DNA from: an uncultured SAR86 cluster bacterium
Lineage (GTDB): Bacteria; Pseudomonadota; Gammaproteobacteria; Magnimaribacterales; AG-339-G14
Reading direction: 5' to 3'
NCBI GenBank assembly: GCA_902578495.1
Contig: CACHCY010000001.1
Span: 123,975-187,974, forward strand
DNA length: 64,000 nucleotides
The position numbers and the translations under genes were made by a program. Positions 49,393-59,719 of the stretch are shown piece by piece. Positions within the stretch are counted from its first letter, which is position 1, and each line of letters starts with the position of its first letter. The notes under the pieces are model-generated. The model was not told where the DNA came from. It worked only from the letters and a program-made list of their open reading frames with translations, and did no database searches.

Positions 49393-49985
49393 TAACTTGC
49401 TCCATCGGAACCGATTACCAACGTAGAATCGGTCTCAAAATAATGAGGTGGGACTTCGAGGTTGGTCGGGGCAGGTACATTGGCATAAACTCTTCCAGCA
49501 AGATCAAATTTTGATCCATGACATGGACAGAAGAAACCACCCTGCCAATTAGGATCAAAATCCTGTGAGGTGGCTTCTGGATAAAACTTTGGGGCACAGC
49601 CTAAATGAGTACAAACTCCTTTTACAACGGCGATACCCCTTTTTCTAGATCTTGTATCGTTTTGTGCGTATTCAGGTTGTTGTTGTTGATCTGAATTAGG
49701 GTCAGCTAATTTGGATTTATCTGCAGATAAAACGTTTTGGGCTTCGTTTGAGACCTTGTAAACAAATACAGGCATTCCTCTCCACTCCACAGTCATTAAT
49801 TCTCCCGGACTTAGCTTGCTTATATTAACCTTTACAGGTGCTCCAGCAGCTTCAGCTCGAGCACTAGGCTTGAATGCACTTAGAAAAGGAATAGCTGCAA
49901 AAATAACACCCACGAATCCAAGTAAGGATGTGATTGAGGTCAGTAATTGTCGTCTTATTGGGTTCGGAGGAGATTTTGGCTGCAT
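49392..49985 (-). CDS. petA: Ubiquinol-cytochrome c reductase Rieske iron-sulfur subunit
   Basis: [10 protein letters not shown] ... [14 protein letters not shown]. Confidence 0.98.
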   Translation of the reverse strand: MQPKSPPNPIRRQLLTSITSLLGFVGVIFAAIPFLSAFKPSARAEAAGAPVKVNISKLSPGELMTVEWRGMPVFVYKVSNEAQNVLSADKSKLADPNSDQQQQPEYAQNDTRSRKRGIAVVKGVCTHLGCAPKFYPEATSQDFDPNWQGGFFCPCHGSKFDLAGRVYANVPAPTNLEVPPHYFETDSTLVIGSDGAS

Positions 49986-49990
49986 AAAGT

Positions 49991-50383
49991 CTATCTTTTG
50001 CTGAACTGAGGAGCTTTTCTAGCTTTTCTTAAACCTACCTTTTTCCTTTCTACTTTTCTTGAATCTCTTGTAAGGAAACCAGCCTCTTTAAGAGCTGGCT
50101 TAAGAGATTCATCATATTTCACAAGGGCTCTAGAGAGTCCATGTCTTATAGCTCCTGCTTGGCCAAAGTATCCACCACCAGAAACATAAATTTTCAAATC
50201 GAATTTATCTACCATCTCAACAAGCTCTATAGGTTGTTTGACAAGTATTCTAGCTACTTCTCGACCGAAATATTCTTCTAATGGTAGATCGTTAACTAAT
50301 ATGGAGCCCCCGCCAGAACTAAGATAAACCCTAGCTGTGGAAGTTTTTCTTCTGCCGGTTGAATAATACTGATTATCGCCCAT
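49991..50383 (-). CDS. rpsI: 30S ribosomal protein S9
   Basis: [16 protein letters not shown] ... [18 protein letters not shown]. Confidence 0.99.
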   Translation of the reverse strand: MGDNQYYSTGRRKTSTARVYLSSGGGSILVNDLPLEEYFGREVARILVKQPIELVEMVDKFDLKIYVSGGGYFGQAGAIRHGLSRALVKYDESLKPALKEAGFLTRDSRKVERKKVGLRKARKAPQFSKR

Positions 50384-50386
50384 ATT

Positions 50387-50815
50387 CTAGATCTCGAGTT
50401 TTACAGGATTTTGAGCGCTATGCGGATGAGATTCTCCCTTGTAGACTTTAAGTTTTTTTATAACTGAGTTTGATAGTTTATTTTTAGGCAACATACCTTT
50501 AACTGCGGAGGTAATTATTCTATCCGGATATGAAGCAATTAGGTCATTAAAATTTTGAGATTTTATTCCACCAGGATAACCGGTATGTCGGTAATACATT
50601 TTTTGATCGTTTTTATTTCCCGTTACTTTTATTTTCTCAGCATTTATTACAACTACATAGTCTCCAACATCATTATGAGGAGTATACTCAGGTTTATTTT
50701 TCCCCATTAAAATCTTTGCAATGTTAGTACTCAAACGGCCTAAAGTTTTGTCGGAAGCGTCTACCAACAACCAACTTTTATCCGATGAATCTAGTTTGTA
50801 AGATTTTGTATCCAT
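50387..50815 (-). CDS. rplM: 50S ribosomal protein L13
   Basis: [48 protein letters not shown]. Confidence 0.99.
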   Translation of the reverse strand: MDTKSYKLDSSDKSWLLVDASDKTLGRLSTNIAKILMGKNKPEYTPHNDVGDYVVVINAEKIKVTGNKNDQKMYYRHTGYPGGIKSQNFNDLIASYPDRIITSAVKGMLPKNKLSNSVIKKLKVYKGESHPHSAQNPVKLEI

Positions 50816-50883
50816 AATTAACGTATAAGGCGCGTGAATGATACATTAGAGAGGTTATAATTTACAACTCTGAATAATAAAAA

Positions 50884-51660
50884 ATGCGCTCTTTTTACAC
50901 ACTATCTATATGGATATTACTGGGAACCTTTGCAGGGTATGGTTTCCTAACTTTAGTAGGTTTAGGAGATAAAAATGAATATTCTTCGAGAGCATTTAAC
51001 TTCGAAAAATCTGCATCATCTGTTGTAAATATTTGGAGTCTTCGTCGATGGAGAGAATGGCAAGAAAAAACTCCTTCATTAGGCCTAAGAAGATGGAAAC
51101 AAGTCATCAAAACAGGTTTTTTCCCTGATGGGTCTGGAGTAATTTTTGATGATGATGGTCATGTAATCACTAATCTACATGTTTTGAATAATTCAATTAA
51201 ATTAAAACAAAAACTTCTTGTTGAATTTTATGACGGATCAAATCACGAAGTTGAAATTATAGGCATAGATAGAGACAATGATTTAGCAGTATTAAAATTA
51301 GTAGAGAAAACTGCAAATATTTTACCAATTCAAAGAAAAAGAAAAATAGAGGATATAAGTATTGGTGAAACTGTTTATGCGATTGGCAACCCACAAGGTC
51401 TTGGTCAATCAGTCAGCATGGGAATAATTTCGGCAATTGGCAGAAAGTTCATTAACAAAGAAGGTTCGTTTATACAAACTGATGCTTCTATCAATCCTGG
51501 CAATTCTGGTGGTGCGCTGGTAGATTCAAATGGAAATTTATTAGGAATCATTAATTTCATTGAATCTACAACCGGTGGGAATCAAGGTTTAAATTTTGCC
51601 ATTCCAATTGATGTTGTATCAGAGAGTTATTCTAAAATCCTTAAAGAAATAAAAAGATAG
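50884..51660 (+). CDS. degS: DegS/HtrA-like membrane-anchored serine protease lacking PDZ domain
   Basis: N-terminal TM; triad in NLHVL, RDNDLAVLKL, NPGNSGGALVD; ORF ends right after the protease domain. Confidence 0.85.
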   Translation: MRSFYTLSIWILLGTFAGYGFLTLVGLGDKNEYSSRAFNFEKSASSVVNIWSLRRWREWQEKTPSLGLRRWKQVIKTGFFPDGSGVIFDDDGHVITNLHVLNNSIKLKQKLLVEFYDGSNHEVEIIGIDRDNDLAVLKLVEKTANILPIQRKRKIEDISIGETVYAIGNPQGLGQSVSMGIISAIGRKFINKEGSFIQTDASINPGNSGGALVDSNGNLLGIINFIESTTGGNQGLNFAIPIDVVSESYSKILKEIKR

Positions 51661-52950
51661 CTAATTATCTCTCTCTTTTAAAGCATTAGCATGCTCCCAG
51701 AGACCCTCGCTTTCAGCAATATTAATTGACTCATCGAGAAGAGTTTTATACCCATTTTTTTTATATGAGTTTTTTGAAGTAACTATGTAGGAAGTTTTTA
51801 TATAGAAGTCATTCAATGAAACTTGCGAACTAAATCTTCCTTGACCCCCTGTAGGAATAACATGTGATGGTCCTGCACAATAATCTCCCATAACTGCAGA
51901 TGCCTCTGTTCCGATAAAAATAGCACCGGCTCTGATTACTGGCATCTTATTTAGATCAATGTCATCAATTAAAATTTCTAAGTGTTCAGGGATAATTAAA
52001 TTCGATAACGAAATAGCATTTTTTAATGATGATGCTTCAATTGAGCAACAATTTTTTAAGGCTTCATTAATAATTTTTTTTCTTTTTGATTTTGATAAAT
52101 TCTTTTTTAACGATTCTTTGAACTGATTTAAATCAAAGCCTGGAAGATGTATCAGAAAGCATCTTGAGTCCTCACCATGTTCAGCTTGGGCTAAAAAATC
52201 CTTCGCTGCATATTCAATTGAAGAATTTTCATCAACAATAATTGCAACTTCTGATGGTCCATTAAGAGAATCAATTCCTACTTCGCCATAAAGTTGTCTT
52301 TTTGCCTCAGAAACATAGTTATTACCTGGTCCAAATATTTTATCAACTCTTTCTATGGTCTCAGTCCCGAATGCAACAGCAGCTAATGTGTGTGCCCCAC
52401 CAGAATTTAAGACACTTTTTGCTCCGATTAAATGAGAAGCCGCAAACATAAGATTCAAGTCATCAATTTTTCCAGGAAACATAACGGTTATCTCATTAAC
52501 TCCTGCTAACTTAGCTAAAACACCTGTCATGAGAACAGAAGAAGGATACTGTGCTTTACCTCCTGGGGCATACAAGCCTACTTTATCTATAGGCCTCAAA
52601 AAATATCCATACTTTTCTACCGTGTCATCTTCAAACTCTTTAAATAATCTAATATCGTTATTGTGAAATTTATCTATTCTGTCAGCCATATAGAGCAACA
52701 TATTTCTATCTTTATCATTTAAGGAATTGAACTTATCCTCTAAAAAATCTTGATTAAATAAAACTTCATCAATACATCTAAGTTTTTTTTCTTCATACTT
52801 ATTTATAAATTTAAGTAATGCTTCGTTTCCAGAGCCTTTGACTTCATGAATTATTTCTCTTACGGCATCTGCGATGCCATTTTCATTTTGAAGATTTTTT
52901 TCTTTTACTAAATAATCTCTTAAAGAGTGGCTTTCTATCTTTTTAATCAC
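51661..52950 (-). CDS. hisD: Histidinol dehydrogenase
   Basis: GLYAPGGKAQYPSSVLM, FGPGNNYVSEAKRQLYG, QAEHGEDS; start set to GTG overlapping hisG stop. Confidence 0.97.
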   Translation of the reverse strand: MIKKIESHSLRDYLVKEKNLQNENGIADAVREIIHEVKGSGNEALLKFINKYEEKKLRCIDEVLFNQDFLEDKFNSLNDKDRNMLLYMADRIDKFHNNDIRLFKEFEDDTVEKYGYFLRPIDKVGLYAPGGKAQYPSSVLMTGVLAKLAGVNEITVMFPGKIDDLNLMFAASHLIGAKSVLNSGGAHTLAAVAFGTETIERVDKIFGPGNNYVSEAKRQLYGEVGIDSLNGPSEVAIIVDENSSIEYAAKDFLAQAEHGEDSRCFLIHLPGFDLNQFKESLKKNLSKSKRKKIINEALKNCCSIEASSLKNAISLSNLIIPEHLEILIDDIDLNKMPVIRAGAIFIGTEASAVMGDYCAGPSHVIPTGGQGRFSSQVSLNDFYIKTSYIVTSKNSYKKNGYKTLLDESINIAESEGLWEHANALKERDN

Positions 52951-53548
52951 TCTGAATCCTTTGAATAAATTTTTTAATTTCTTTATTTTTCGTTCTAAAT
53001 TTCGATTTATTAACAATCAGTCTAGTTGATATCTCCTTTATAACTTTAAGTTCCTTCAATCCGTTTTCTTTTAGAGTATTTCCAGTATTTACTAAGTCAA
53101 CAATGTAGTCAGATATTCCCAAGATTGGGGCTATTTCAATAGATCCTTTTAACTCAATTATTTCAGCATCTATGAAATTTTCTGATAAAAAATTATTTGT
53201 TTCTTTGGGAAATTTTGAGGCTATTGTAGAGCCAGCTAATTCACTGGCTTTTTTTTCCTTGGCTGCCAAAGATAATCTACATTTCCCAATCTTTAAATCT
53301 AGAACTTCAAAAAAATTTTCTTCTGCCGTCTCCAAAAGAACATCTTTTCCAACAATCCCAATATCAACTGCTCCATAACTTACAAACTTTGGAATGTCCC
53401 AACCTCGAAGAATGGAAAATTGAATATTTTTTTCTGATGAACCAAAAATTAATTTTCTTTTATCTTCTCTTAACTCAATTCCTGAGTTCTCTAGTAACTG
53501 CCTTATTTCCTTATAGATCCTTCCTTTAGGCAAACCAATTAATATCAT
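52943..53548 (-). CDS. hisG: ATP phosphoribosyltransferase, short (HisZ-dependent) form
   Basis: [17 protein letters not shown] ... [13 protein letters not shown]; 201 aa short form. Confidence 0.95.
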   Translation of the reverse strand: MILIGLPKGRIYKEIRQLLENSGIELREDKRKLIFGSSEKNIQFSILRGWDIPKFVSYGAVDIGIVGKDVLLETAEENFFEVLDLKIGKCRLSLAAKEKKASELAGSTIASKFPKETNNFLSENFIDAEIIELKGSIEIAPILGISDYIVDLVNTGNTLKENGLKELKVIKEISTRLIVNKSKFRTKNKEIKKFIQRIQSD

Positions 53549-54810
53549 GTTGAAATCCTTTCTATTCTTGCACCCAAAAGCTTAAGTTTTTCCTCGATTC
53601 TCTCGTATCCTCTATCAATGTGATAAATCCTATCAACTAAAGTTTCTCCCTTAGCAACAAGGCCAGCTAAGACAAGGCTTGCCGAAGCCCTCAAATCTGT
53701 TGCCATTACCGGAGCTGCGATTAATTTCCTGCCTCTACCTTTTATAAAAGCAGTATTTCCTCTCAACTCAATATCTCCTCCCATTCTGATTAGTTCATTT
53801 ACATGCATAAACCTATTTTCAAATACAGTTTCAGTCACAGTTGCAGACCCATTAGAAATAGAATTCAGAGCTATAAACTGTGCCTGCATATCTGTTGGAA
53901 ATGAAGGAAACGGCGCTGTGCTTAAGGAAGTTGATTTTGGTAAATCTTCTGTCATTTTTAAGTTAATTTCATTCTCATTACAAATTATATTGGCACCAGC
54001 CTCTTCTAATTTAGTAATTACTGCGCCCAGAGAGTTTGGTTGACAGTTCTTAATAGTAATTTCGCCGCCCGTCATGGTGGTTGCAACTAAATACGTTGCT
54101 GTTTCGATTCTATCAGGCATTATTGAGAAGGTTGTTCCATGTAATTCTTTTACTCCTTCGATGACCAGCTCATCAGATCCAATCCCAGATATTTTTGCAC
54201 CGCAATCATTTAAACAATTTGCTAGATCAGATACCTCTGGCTCTCTAGCACAGTTTTTAAGTAATGTAGTTCCTTCTGCCAGACATGCTGCCATAAGAGC
54301 ATTCTCTGTTGCAGTTACACTAACTAGATCAAAGTGAAACTCACAACCTTTTAGCCTACCATTTGACTTTGCCTCTATATATCCATCTTTTATAAAAATT
54401 TCAGAACCCATTTTCTTCATAATATCAATATGAAGATTGACTGGACGGCTTCCGATTGCACATCCTCCTGGAAGAGCTACTTTTGCGTAGCCAGTTTTTG
54501 CTAAAAGTGGCCCCAAAACAAGCACGGATGCTCTCATTGTTTTTACCAATTCATATCTTGCACCAACATCATTCAAACTGGATGGATCTAATTCTATCTC
54601 CATGTCTTCAGATAAAGTCATGTCGACACCCATAGAACCGAGCAATTCAAGCATGGTTGTTACGTCATTAAGGTGAGGAATATTTCTGATAATTATTGAG
54701 TCATTAAGGAGTATTGATGAAGCAAGGATTGGCAAGGCAGAATTTTTTGCTCCGGATGATGTGATAGCACCGTTAAGCTGAAAACCGCCCTCGACAACCA
54801 ATTTATCCAT
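53545..54810 (-). CDS. murA: UDP-N-acetylglucosamine 1-carboxyvinyltransferase
   Basis: [46 protein letters not shown]. Confidence 0.98.
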   Translation of the reverse strand: MDKLVVEGGFQLNGAITSSGAKNSALPILASSILLNDSIIIRNIPHLNDVTTMLELLGSMGVDMTLSEDMEIELDPSSLNDVGARYELVKTMRASVLVLGPLLAKTGYAKVALPGGCAIGSRPVNLHIDIMKKMGSEIFIKDGYIEAKSNGRLKGCEFHFDLVSVTATENALMAACLAEGTTLLKNCAREPEVSDLANCLNDCGAKISGIGSDELVIEGVKELHGTTFSIMPDRIETATYLVATTMTGGEITIKNCQPNSLGAVITKLEEAGANIICNENEINLKMTEDLPKSTSLSTAPFPSFPTDMQAQFIALNSISNGSATVTETVFENRFMHVNELIRMGGDIELRGNTAFIKGRGRKLIAAPVMATDLRASASLVLAGLVAKGETLVDRIYHIDRGYERIEEKLKLLGARIERIST

Positions 54811-55431
54811 TTAAGAGTTCTGCCTTATATCTGAAATTTCCCAGCCATCAATTACTTTATCAAGATCGTCTTGATGTTCAGAGGCAAGAGATGAGAATTG
54901 AGTTTTAAAAATAGAAACGATATTTACTCCGCTGAAAATTATATTGATAACTCCCCATCTATTTTTCTTTTTTATCATTTGATAGTTGAGATCATATGAA
55001 TCCTCTCCTGATGTTATTCTCACTCTTACAATTGCTGCATTGGGCTTATCCTTTGGATGAGCATGGCCTATAACTTCAATTTTTTGGTCCTCCAAATTAC
55101 TTAAGGCGCTCGAATAAGTATTAAAAAAAGTCTCTTTGAATTTGTTATTAAATCTTTTTCTTTGTTCCTCTGTAGCACTCGTGAAATATTTCTTACCCAT
55201 AACCCGTTTGGATATTTCGCTTATAGAAATAAGCCCTGAAAATTCTTTCTCTATGAGATCAATTCGATTGTTTTCACTTAACATTTCGGCATTTTCCTTT
55301 AAAAATGTAAATATTTTTTTATGCTGATTATTGACATAATCATCTAATTCATCATCTGCGGAGACAGGATGAATCAATAACATCAATGCAATTAATATAA
55401 AATTAATCTGTGAAGCAAATTTCCTTATCAT
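54811..55431 (-). CDS. mlaC: MlaC-like phospholipid-binding periplasmic protein
   Basis: Signal peptide, VMGKKYFTSATEEQRKRFNNKFKETFFNTYSSAL, next to murA. Confidence 0.93.
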   Translation of the reverse strand: MIRKFASQINFILIALMLLIHPVSADDELDDYVNNQHKKIFTFLKENAEMLSENNRIDLIEKEFSGLISISEISKRVMGKKYFTSATEEQRKRFNNKFKETFFNTYSSALSNLEDQKIEVIGHAHPKDKPNAAIVRVRITSGEDSYDLNYQMIKKKNRWGVINIIFSGVNIVSIFKTQFSSLASEHQDDLDKVIDGWEISDIRQNS

Positions 55432-55476
55432 GATTAGTAAGTTTACTATATGTTCTTAATTGAAATTTAAAAAATA

Positions 55477-56445
55477 ATGACCGCAGATAACTTTTTCATT
55501 CATGCTAAAAAAACTTTTAAAGATGAAATTTCATCAATAAATCACTCTTTAAATAATTTATCTAAAAAAGACTTTAATTTAATTTGCAACCATATAAAAA
55601 AACTTAAAGGTAAATTAGTTTTAATGGGTGTAGGAAAATCAGGTCATATTGCTGCAAAAATTTCATCTACTTTATCAAGCACCGGCACACCCTCTTTTTT
55701 TATCAATCCATCAGAAGCAAGCCATGGTGATCTTGGAGCTATTTCTAAGAATGATGGAATTTTAATAATTTCAAATTCTGGTGAAACCGATGAAATTGTT
55801 TTGATACTTAACGGTCTTATGAAAAAGACAAAGAATATTCTTTCAATTACTGGAAATGAAGAGTCCTCTATTGCCAAAAAATCCCTGGTACATCTTGAGG
55901 CAAAAGTAGATAAAGAGGCTTGTCCAAATAATTTAGCGCCAACAACAAGCACTTCATTTATGCTGATGTTAGGAGATGCAATATCTATTGCATTGTTAAA
56001 AAATAATAGATTTAGTCCAAAAGAATTTGCTGAAAATCACCCAGGAGGGAAATTAGGAAAAAGATTTCTCCTGGCGAAAGATTTAATGATTGATATTAAA
56101 GAAATACCTATAGTAAAAGAAAATACCTCGATCTTAGAAGCAATTAAAGTCATTACTCAATTTGGCTTAGGGTTTTGTTTAGTGAAAAATTCAAAACAAG
56201 CCATTAATGCAATTTTCACTGACGGTGATTTGAGAAGAACTCTAAATAAAAAAATCGATATAAGAAATTTATCAATATCAAAAGTAATGACAAAATCTTT
56301 TAAAAGTGTTGAACACAATAAGAATGCCTACTTAGCTAGAGAAATTATGTCCAAGAATAAAATCTATAGCTTAGTTGTAAAAAATAATAAAAAGGTTATT
56401 GGTGTCATAAGGATGCATGAGTTGAATGAATCAAGAGTTTTTTGA
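55477..56445 (+). CDS. kdsD: Arabinose-5-phosphate isomerase KdsD/KpsF (SIS plus CBS)
   Basis: LVLMGVGKSGHIAAKISSTLSSTGTPSFFINPSEASHGDLGAI, C-terminal CBS pair. Confidence 0.96.
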   Translation: MTADNFFIHAKKTFKDEISSINHSLNNLSKKDFNLICNHIKKLKGKLVLMGVGKSGHIAAKISSTLSSTGTPSFFINPSEASHGDLGAISKNDGILIISNSGETDEIVLILNGLMKKTKNILSITGNEESSIAKKSLVHLEAKVDKEACPNNLAPTTSTSFMLMLGDAISIALLKNNRFSPKEFAENHPGGKLGKRFLLAKDLMIDIKEIPIVKENTSILEAIKVITQFGLGFCLVKNSKQAINAIFTDGDLRRTLNKKIDIRNLSISKVMTKSFKSVEHNKNAYLAREIMSKNKIYSLVVKNNKKVIGVIRMHELNESRVF

Positions 56446-57161
56446 TGGGATGGCGATTAATTGTTTATTGTGTCCTAGCATTAGCGCTAACAGGCTCTTT
56501 TCTTTTTATAACAATTGAAAATGAGTCTCTTTCCTCAAAAGAAAATAGTTCATCGATATTTAATGCAAAAGAAATTGAAATTAGATCTTCTTCAAAGAAC
56601 AAAGAAATTTTTTACTCTATCGAAAGCGAGATGATTAATGCTCTTTCAAATTCCAATAACTTATCAATCTTCAAGCCTAAAATTGAGATAAATAATAAGG
56701 ATATCTATCAAGTAAAGTTATCAGCAAACAAAGGTGATTTTTTCTTTGAAAGCAATCAATTTGATCTATCAGATGAAATAAATGTAACCATTATGAAAGA
56801 TAAAGAGAAGATAGACCTTTTTGCAGAAAAAGTTTTTGTAGACATTGATAAAGAATTTTTAAGTTCAAAAAATCTGAATCTGAACCACAATGATATTACC
56901 TTTTCAGGGAAAGAAGTTTCTTTGTCTGATGAATTAATTTCTGTGTCAGGAAATCCTATAAGTTTTACTAAAAAGAATATTTTTAAAGGGCTTTCTGATC
57001 AAATTAAAATAGATTTAAAAAGAAAGCTTTTATATCTTTCTGGAAGATCAAACATTTCGATTGAAGGTAAAAATATTTCTGGGGAAGATATCGTCTTTGA
57101 CTATGAAAATAACAGCATTTTAAATTCGGAAAATTTGAGGATCAAAAGTGAAAACTCTTGA
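56442..57161 (+). CDS. lptC: LptC with C-terminal LptA-like segment (putative LptC-LptA fusion)
   Basis: N-terminal TM plus LptC-like region, then GNPISFTKKNIFKGLSDQIKIDLKRKLLYLSGRSNISIEGKNISGEDIVFDYENNSIL resembling the LptA C-terminal half; between kdsD and lptB. Confidence 0.7.
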   Translation: MMGWRLIVYCVLALALTGSFLFITIENESLSSKENSSSIFNAKEIEIRSSSKNKEIFYSIESEMINALSNSNNLSIFKPKIEINNKDIYQVKLSANKGDFFFESNQFDLSDEINVTIMKDKEKIDLFAEKVFVDIDKEFLSSKNLNLNHNDITFSGKEVSLSDELISVSGNPISFTKKNIFKGLSDQIKIDLKRKLLYLSGRSNISIEGKNISGEDIVFDYENNSILNSENLRIKSENS

Positions 57162-57879
57162 ACTCAAAAACATAAAAAAAAGCTTTAAGAAAAAAGAAAT
57201 CTTACACGGGATCGATCTTCAAATAAGAAGCTCTGAAGTATTTGGGCTGCTAGGACCTAATGGTGCCGGGAAAACTACTTTATTTTCTTTGATCTCTGGT
57301 TTGGAGATGTCTACCTCAGGAAAAATTTTTCTTGATGAATACGATATTACTTTCAAGGATATTTCTTTTAGAGCTTCAAAAGGAATAATTTATTTGCCAC
57401 AAGAACCATCTGTTTTTAGAAAACTATCAGTTGCAGATAATATCAAAGCTGCCCTGCAGACTAAGTTCGAAAATATTGAAATAGAAGATAAATATACAAG
57501 CATAATGAAAGAATTTGATCTTTTTAGTTTAGAGAAACAAATCTCTGAAAACCTTTCGGGTGGCCAAAGAAGAAAACTAGAGATAGCCAGAGCTTTTGCG
57601 CTTGAACCTAAATTTATTTTATTAGACGAACCTTTTGCAGGGATTGATCCATTAACAATAAATGAAATCAAAAATATTATTTCAAAACTACGCTCCAAAA
57701 ATGTTGGTGTCGTTATAAGCGATCACAATGCTCAAGCAACGATGGATATTTGTGACAATATTTCGGTGATTAATAATGGAGAAATAATTGCATCGGGCAA
57801 TCCTTCCAGCATTAAAGAAAATAATACCGTACAGCAAATATATTTAGGGGAAAATTTAACTCAAAATTTCTTGAGATGA
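57148..57879 (+). CDS. lptB: LPS export ABC transporter ATP-binding protein LptB
   Basis: GLLGPNGAGKTTLFSLISG, YLPQEPSVFRKLSVADNI, LSGGQRRKLEIARA. Confidence 0.97.
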   Translation: MKTLELKNIKKSFKKKEILHGIDLQIRSSEVFGLLGPNGAGKTTLFSLISGLEMSTSGKIFLDEYDITFKDISFRASKGIIYLPQEPSVFRKLSVADNIKAALQTKFENIEIEDKYTSIMKEFDLFSLEKQISENLSGGQRRKLEIARAFALEPKFILLDEPFAGIDPLTINEIKNIISKLRSKNVGVVISDHNAQATMDICDNISVINNGEIIASGNPSSIKENNTVQQIYLGENLTQNFLR

Positions 57880-59216
57880 TCCAAGGAAGCGCCATTTCTC
57901 TCTCTGAAGAAATCCAAAAACAACTCACTAAAAAAAGATTCCAACTCATCAGAGGCATGTTTAATAGCATGTCGCCTTTTGATATTGCATCAGCTTTGGA
58001 GTCAAGTAGCCCCAACAACAGAAGGATTTTATGGGAGCTTGTAGATTTTAATGTCGAAGGAGAAGTATTAAATGAGTTATCTATAGAGGTAAGAGAATTC
58101 TTCCTAGCGAGCATGGATGCAACCGAGGTTGCTCAAGTAACTGAAAAGCTTGAAACGGATGAAATAGTTGAAATTATCCAGGAATTGCCTGAAAAGGTAA
58201 TTGGAGATGTTTTGAAGGCTATGTCAAGCCAAAACAGAAGGCTTGTAAGTAAAGATCTCTCTTTTGCCAAAGGTACTGCTGGAAGAATGATGAATCCTGA
58301 CGTTGTAGTGGTTAGACCTTCACATACTATCGAGGTAATCCGACGTTACCTCAGGATTAGAGATGAGCTCCCCCAGGATATGGATAAAGTTTTTGTTGTG
58401 AATAGAAATAATATTTTAAGAGGAAATTTGCCTCTTACTAAAATCTTATCCGCCAAAAGTTCAGAGAAAGCCGAAGACTTAATGATCAGAAAATTTCATT
58501 CTTTGCTTGCTACGAACTCAGAGAAAGAAGTAGATAGATTATTTGAACGTAATCATCTAATTTCTGCTCCTGTAACTAACGATGATGGTGAGCTTTTAGG
58601 AAGAATTACCATTGATGATGTCATTGATTCCATCAAAGAAGAAGTTGATCAGCCCTTCAGACAAATTTCAGGTTTAAGTAGGGATACTTTTCAAGAAACC
58701 TTCTTAGCTTTAAGATCTCGAGGATTGTGGTTGGGTGCAAACCTCATAACAGCTCTTCTCGCCTCTTCAGTTATTAATCTCTTCCAAGACACTATTGAAA
58801 AAGTCATATTTTTAGCAGTTTTAATGCCAATAATTGCCAGCATGGGTGGTGTTGCTGCAACTCAAACTCTTGCCATTACTGTAAGGGGCTTGGCATTAGG
58901 TCAAATAGTTTCAGGCAACTTAAGATGGATATTATCAAGAGAATTAATTGTTTCTTTTTGGAACGGTCTTTTTTGGTCAATAATTTTAGGTTTGATAGCT
59001 TCACTTTGGTTTAAAGATTTTGATATCTTCTTAATTATTATCTTCTCTATGACCCTTAATTTAATTGCAGCAGCCTTGTCAGGTATCTCCATACCTCTGG
59101 TATTGAGAAAATTAAAATTTGATCCTGCCATTGGCGGTGGAGTAATAGTTACAACAGTAACAGATATCGTTGGTTTTTTTACTTTCCTTGGAGTCGCATC
59201 TATCGTTTACGCATAG
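57876..59216 (+). CDS. mgtE: Magnesium transporter MgtE
   Basis: N-domain and CBS, ASMGGVAATQTLAITVRGLALGQI, GIAIPLVL-type C-terminal helices. Confidence 0.95.
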   Translation: MIQGSAISLSEEIQKQLTKKRFQLIRGMFNSMSPFDIASALESSSPNNRRILWELVDFNVEGEVLNELSIEVREFFLASMDATEVAQVTEKLETDEIVEIIQELPEKVIGDVLKAMSSQNRRLVSKDLSFAKGTAGRMMNPDVVVVRPSHTIEVIRRYLRIRDELPQDMDKVFVVNRNNILRGNLPLTKILSAKSSEKAEDLMIRKFHSLLATNSEKEVDRLFERNHLISAPVTNDDGELLGRITIDDVIDSIKEEVDQPFRQISGLSRDTFQETFLALRSRGLWLGANLITALLASSVINLFQDTIEKVIFLAVLMPIIASMGGVAATQTLAITVRGLALGQIVSGNLRWILSRELIVSFWNGLFWSIILGLIASLWFKDFDIFLIIIFSMTLNLIAAALSGISIPLVLRKLKFDPAIGGGVIVTTVTDIVGFFTFLGVASIVYA

Positions 59217-59719
59217 GTATATTTTCTTCTGGTGATCCTTAATAACCCAAATAAAATAGGCCATACAAAAGCTGAGATCAAACTATTTAATATAATTGCA
59301 AGGATGACAAAAAAACTAAATTCCTGAAAGAAAACATAAAGACTTAAAAGATAAAGAAACACGATACTTGCTATCAAGAGAGATTGTTGAATTTGAAACA
59401 TAGCTCTAATCCGATGAAAATATCTCTGAGTTAAATAAGAAATAAATAAAAATAAAATTACATGAGTTCCTAAAAAATATCCCAGATTCAAATCTAATAG
59501 AATCCCTGAAATAAATGACCAAGACAGGCCAATATTTTTTGGTAAAGCAATATTCCAATAAATTAGAATCATTAAAGTAATTGGAATGGAAGATCCATAA
59601 ATTTCGAATGAAAAGAAATTTAAGAGCGATTGAAAAAAAACTCCGAATATTAGTGAAATGCCAATTGCTAATTGAGTGGAAAAAGTCTTATTAGGATTTT
59701 TTGAAGAAAAATAAGCCAT
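59207..59719 (-). CDS. mreD: Rod shape-determining protein MreD
   Basis: Polytopic, downstream of mreC; GISLIFGVFFQSL... Confidence 0.9.
   Translation of the reverse strand: MAYFSSKNPNKTFSTQLAIGISLIFGVFFQSLLNFFSFEIYGSSIPITLMILIYWNIALPKNIGLSWSFISGILLDLNLGYFLGTHVILFLFISYLTQRYFHRIRAMFQIQQSLLIASIVFLYLLSLYVFFQEFSFFVILAIILNSLISAFVWPILFGLLRITRRKYTYA

Noticed and set aside
51661-53016. hisD ORF as called with [21 protein letters not shown] extension
   Set aside because: Extension overlaps hisG by 74 nt; GTG at 52950 ([14 protein letters not shown]) is the more likely start.
57840-57880. Possible Mg2+ riboswitch (M-box) for mgtE
   Set aside because: mgtE starts by ATGA overlap with lptB, leaving no untranslated leader.
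57812-58114. 100-aa minus ORF opposite lptB/mgtE junction
   Set aside because: Shadow ORF over two well-supported plus-strand genes.
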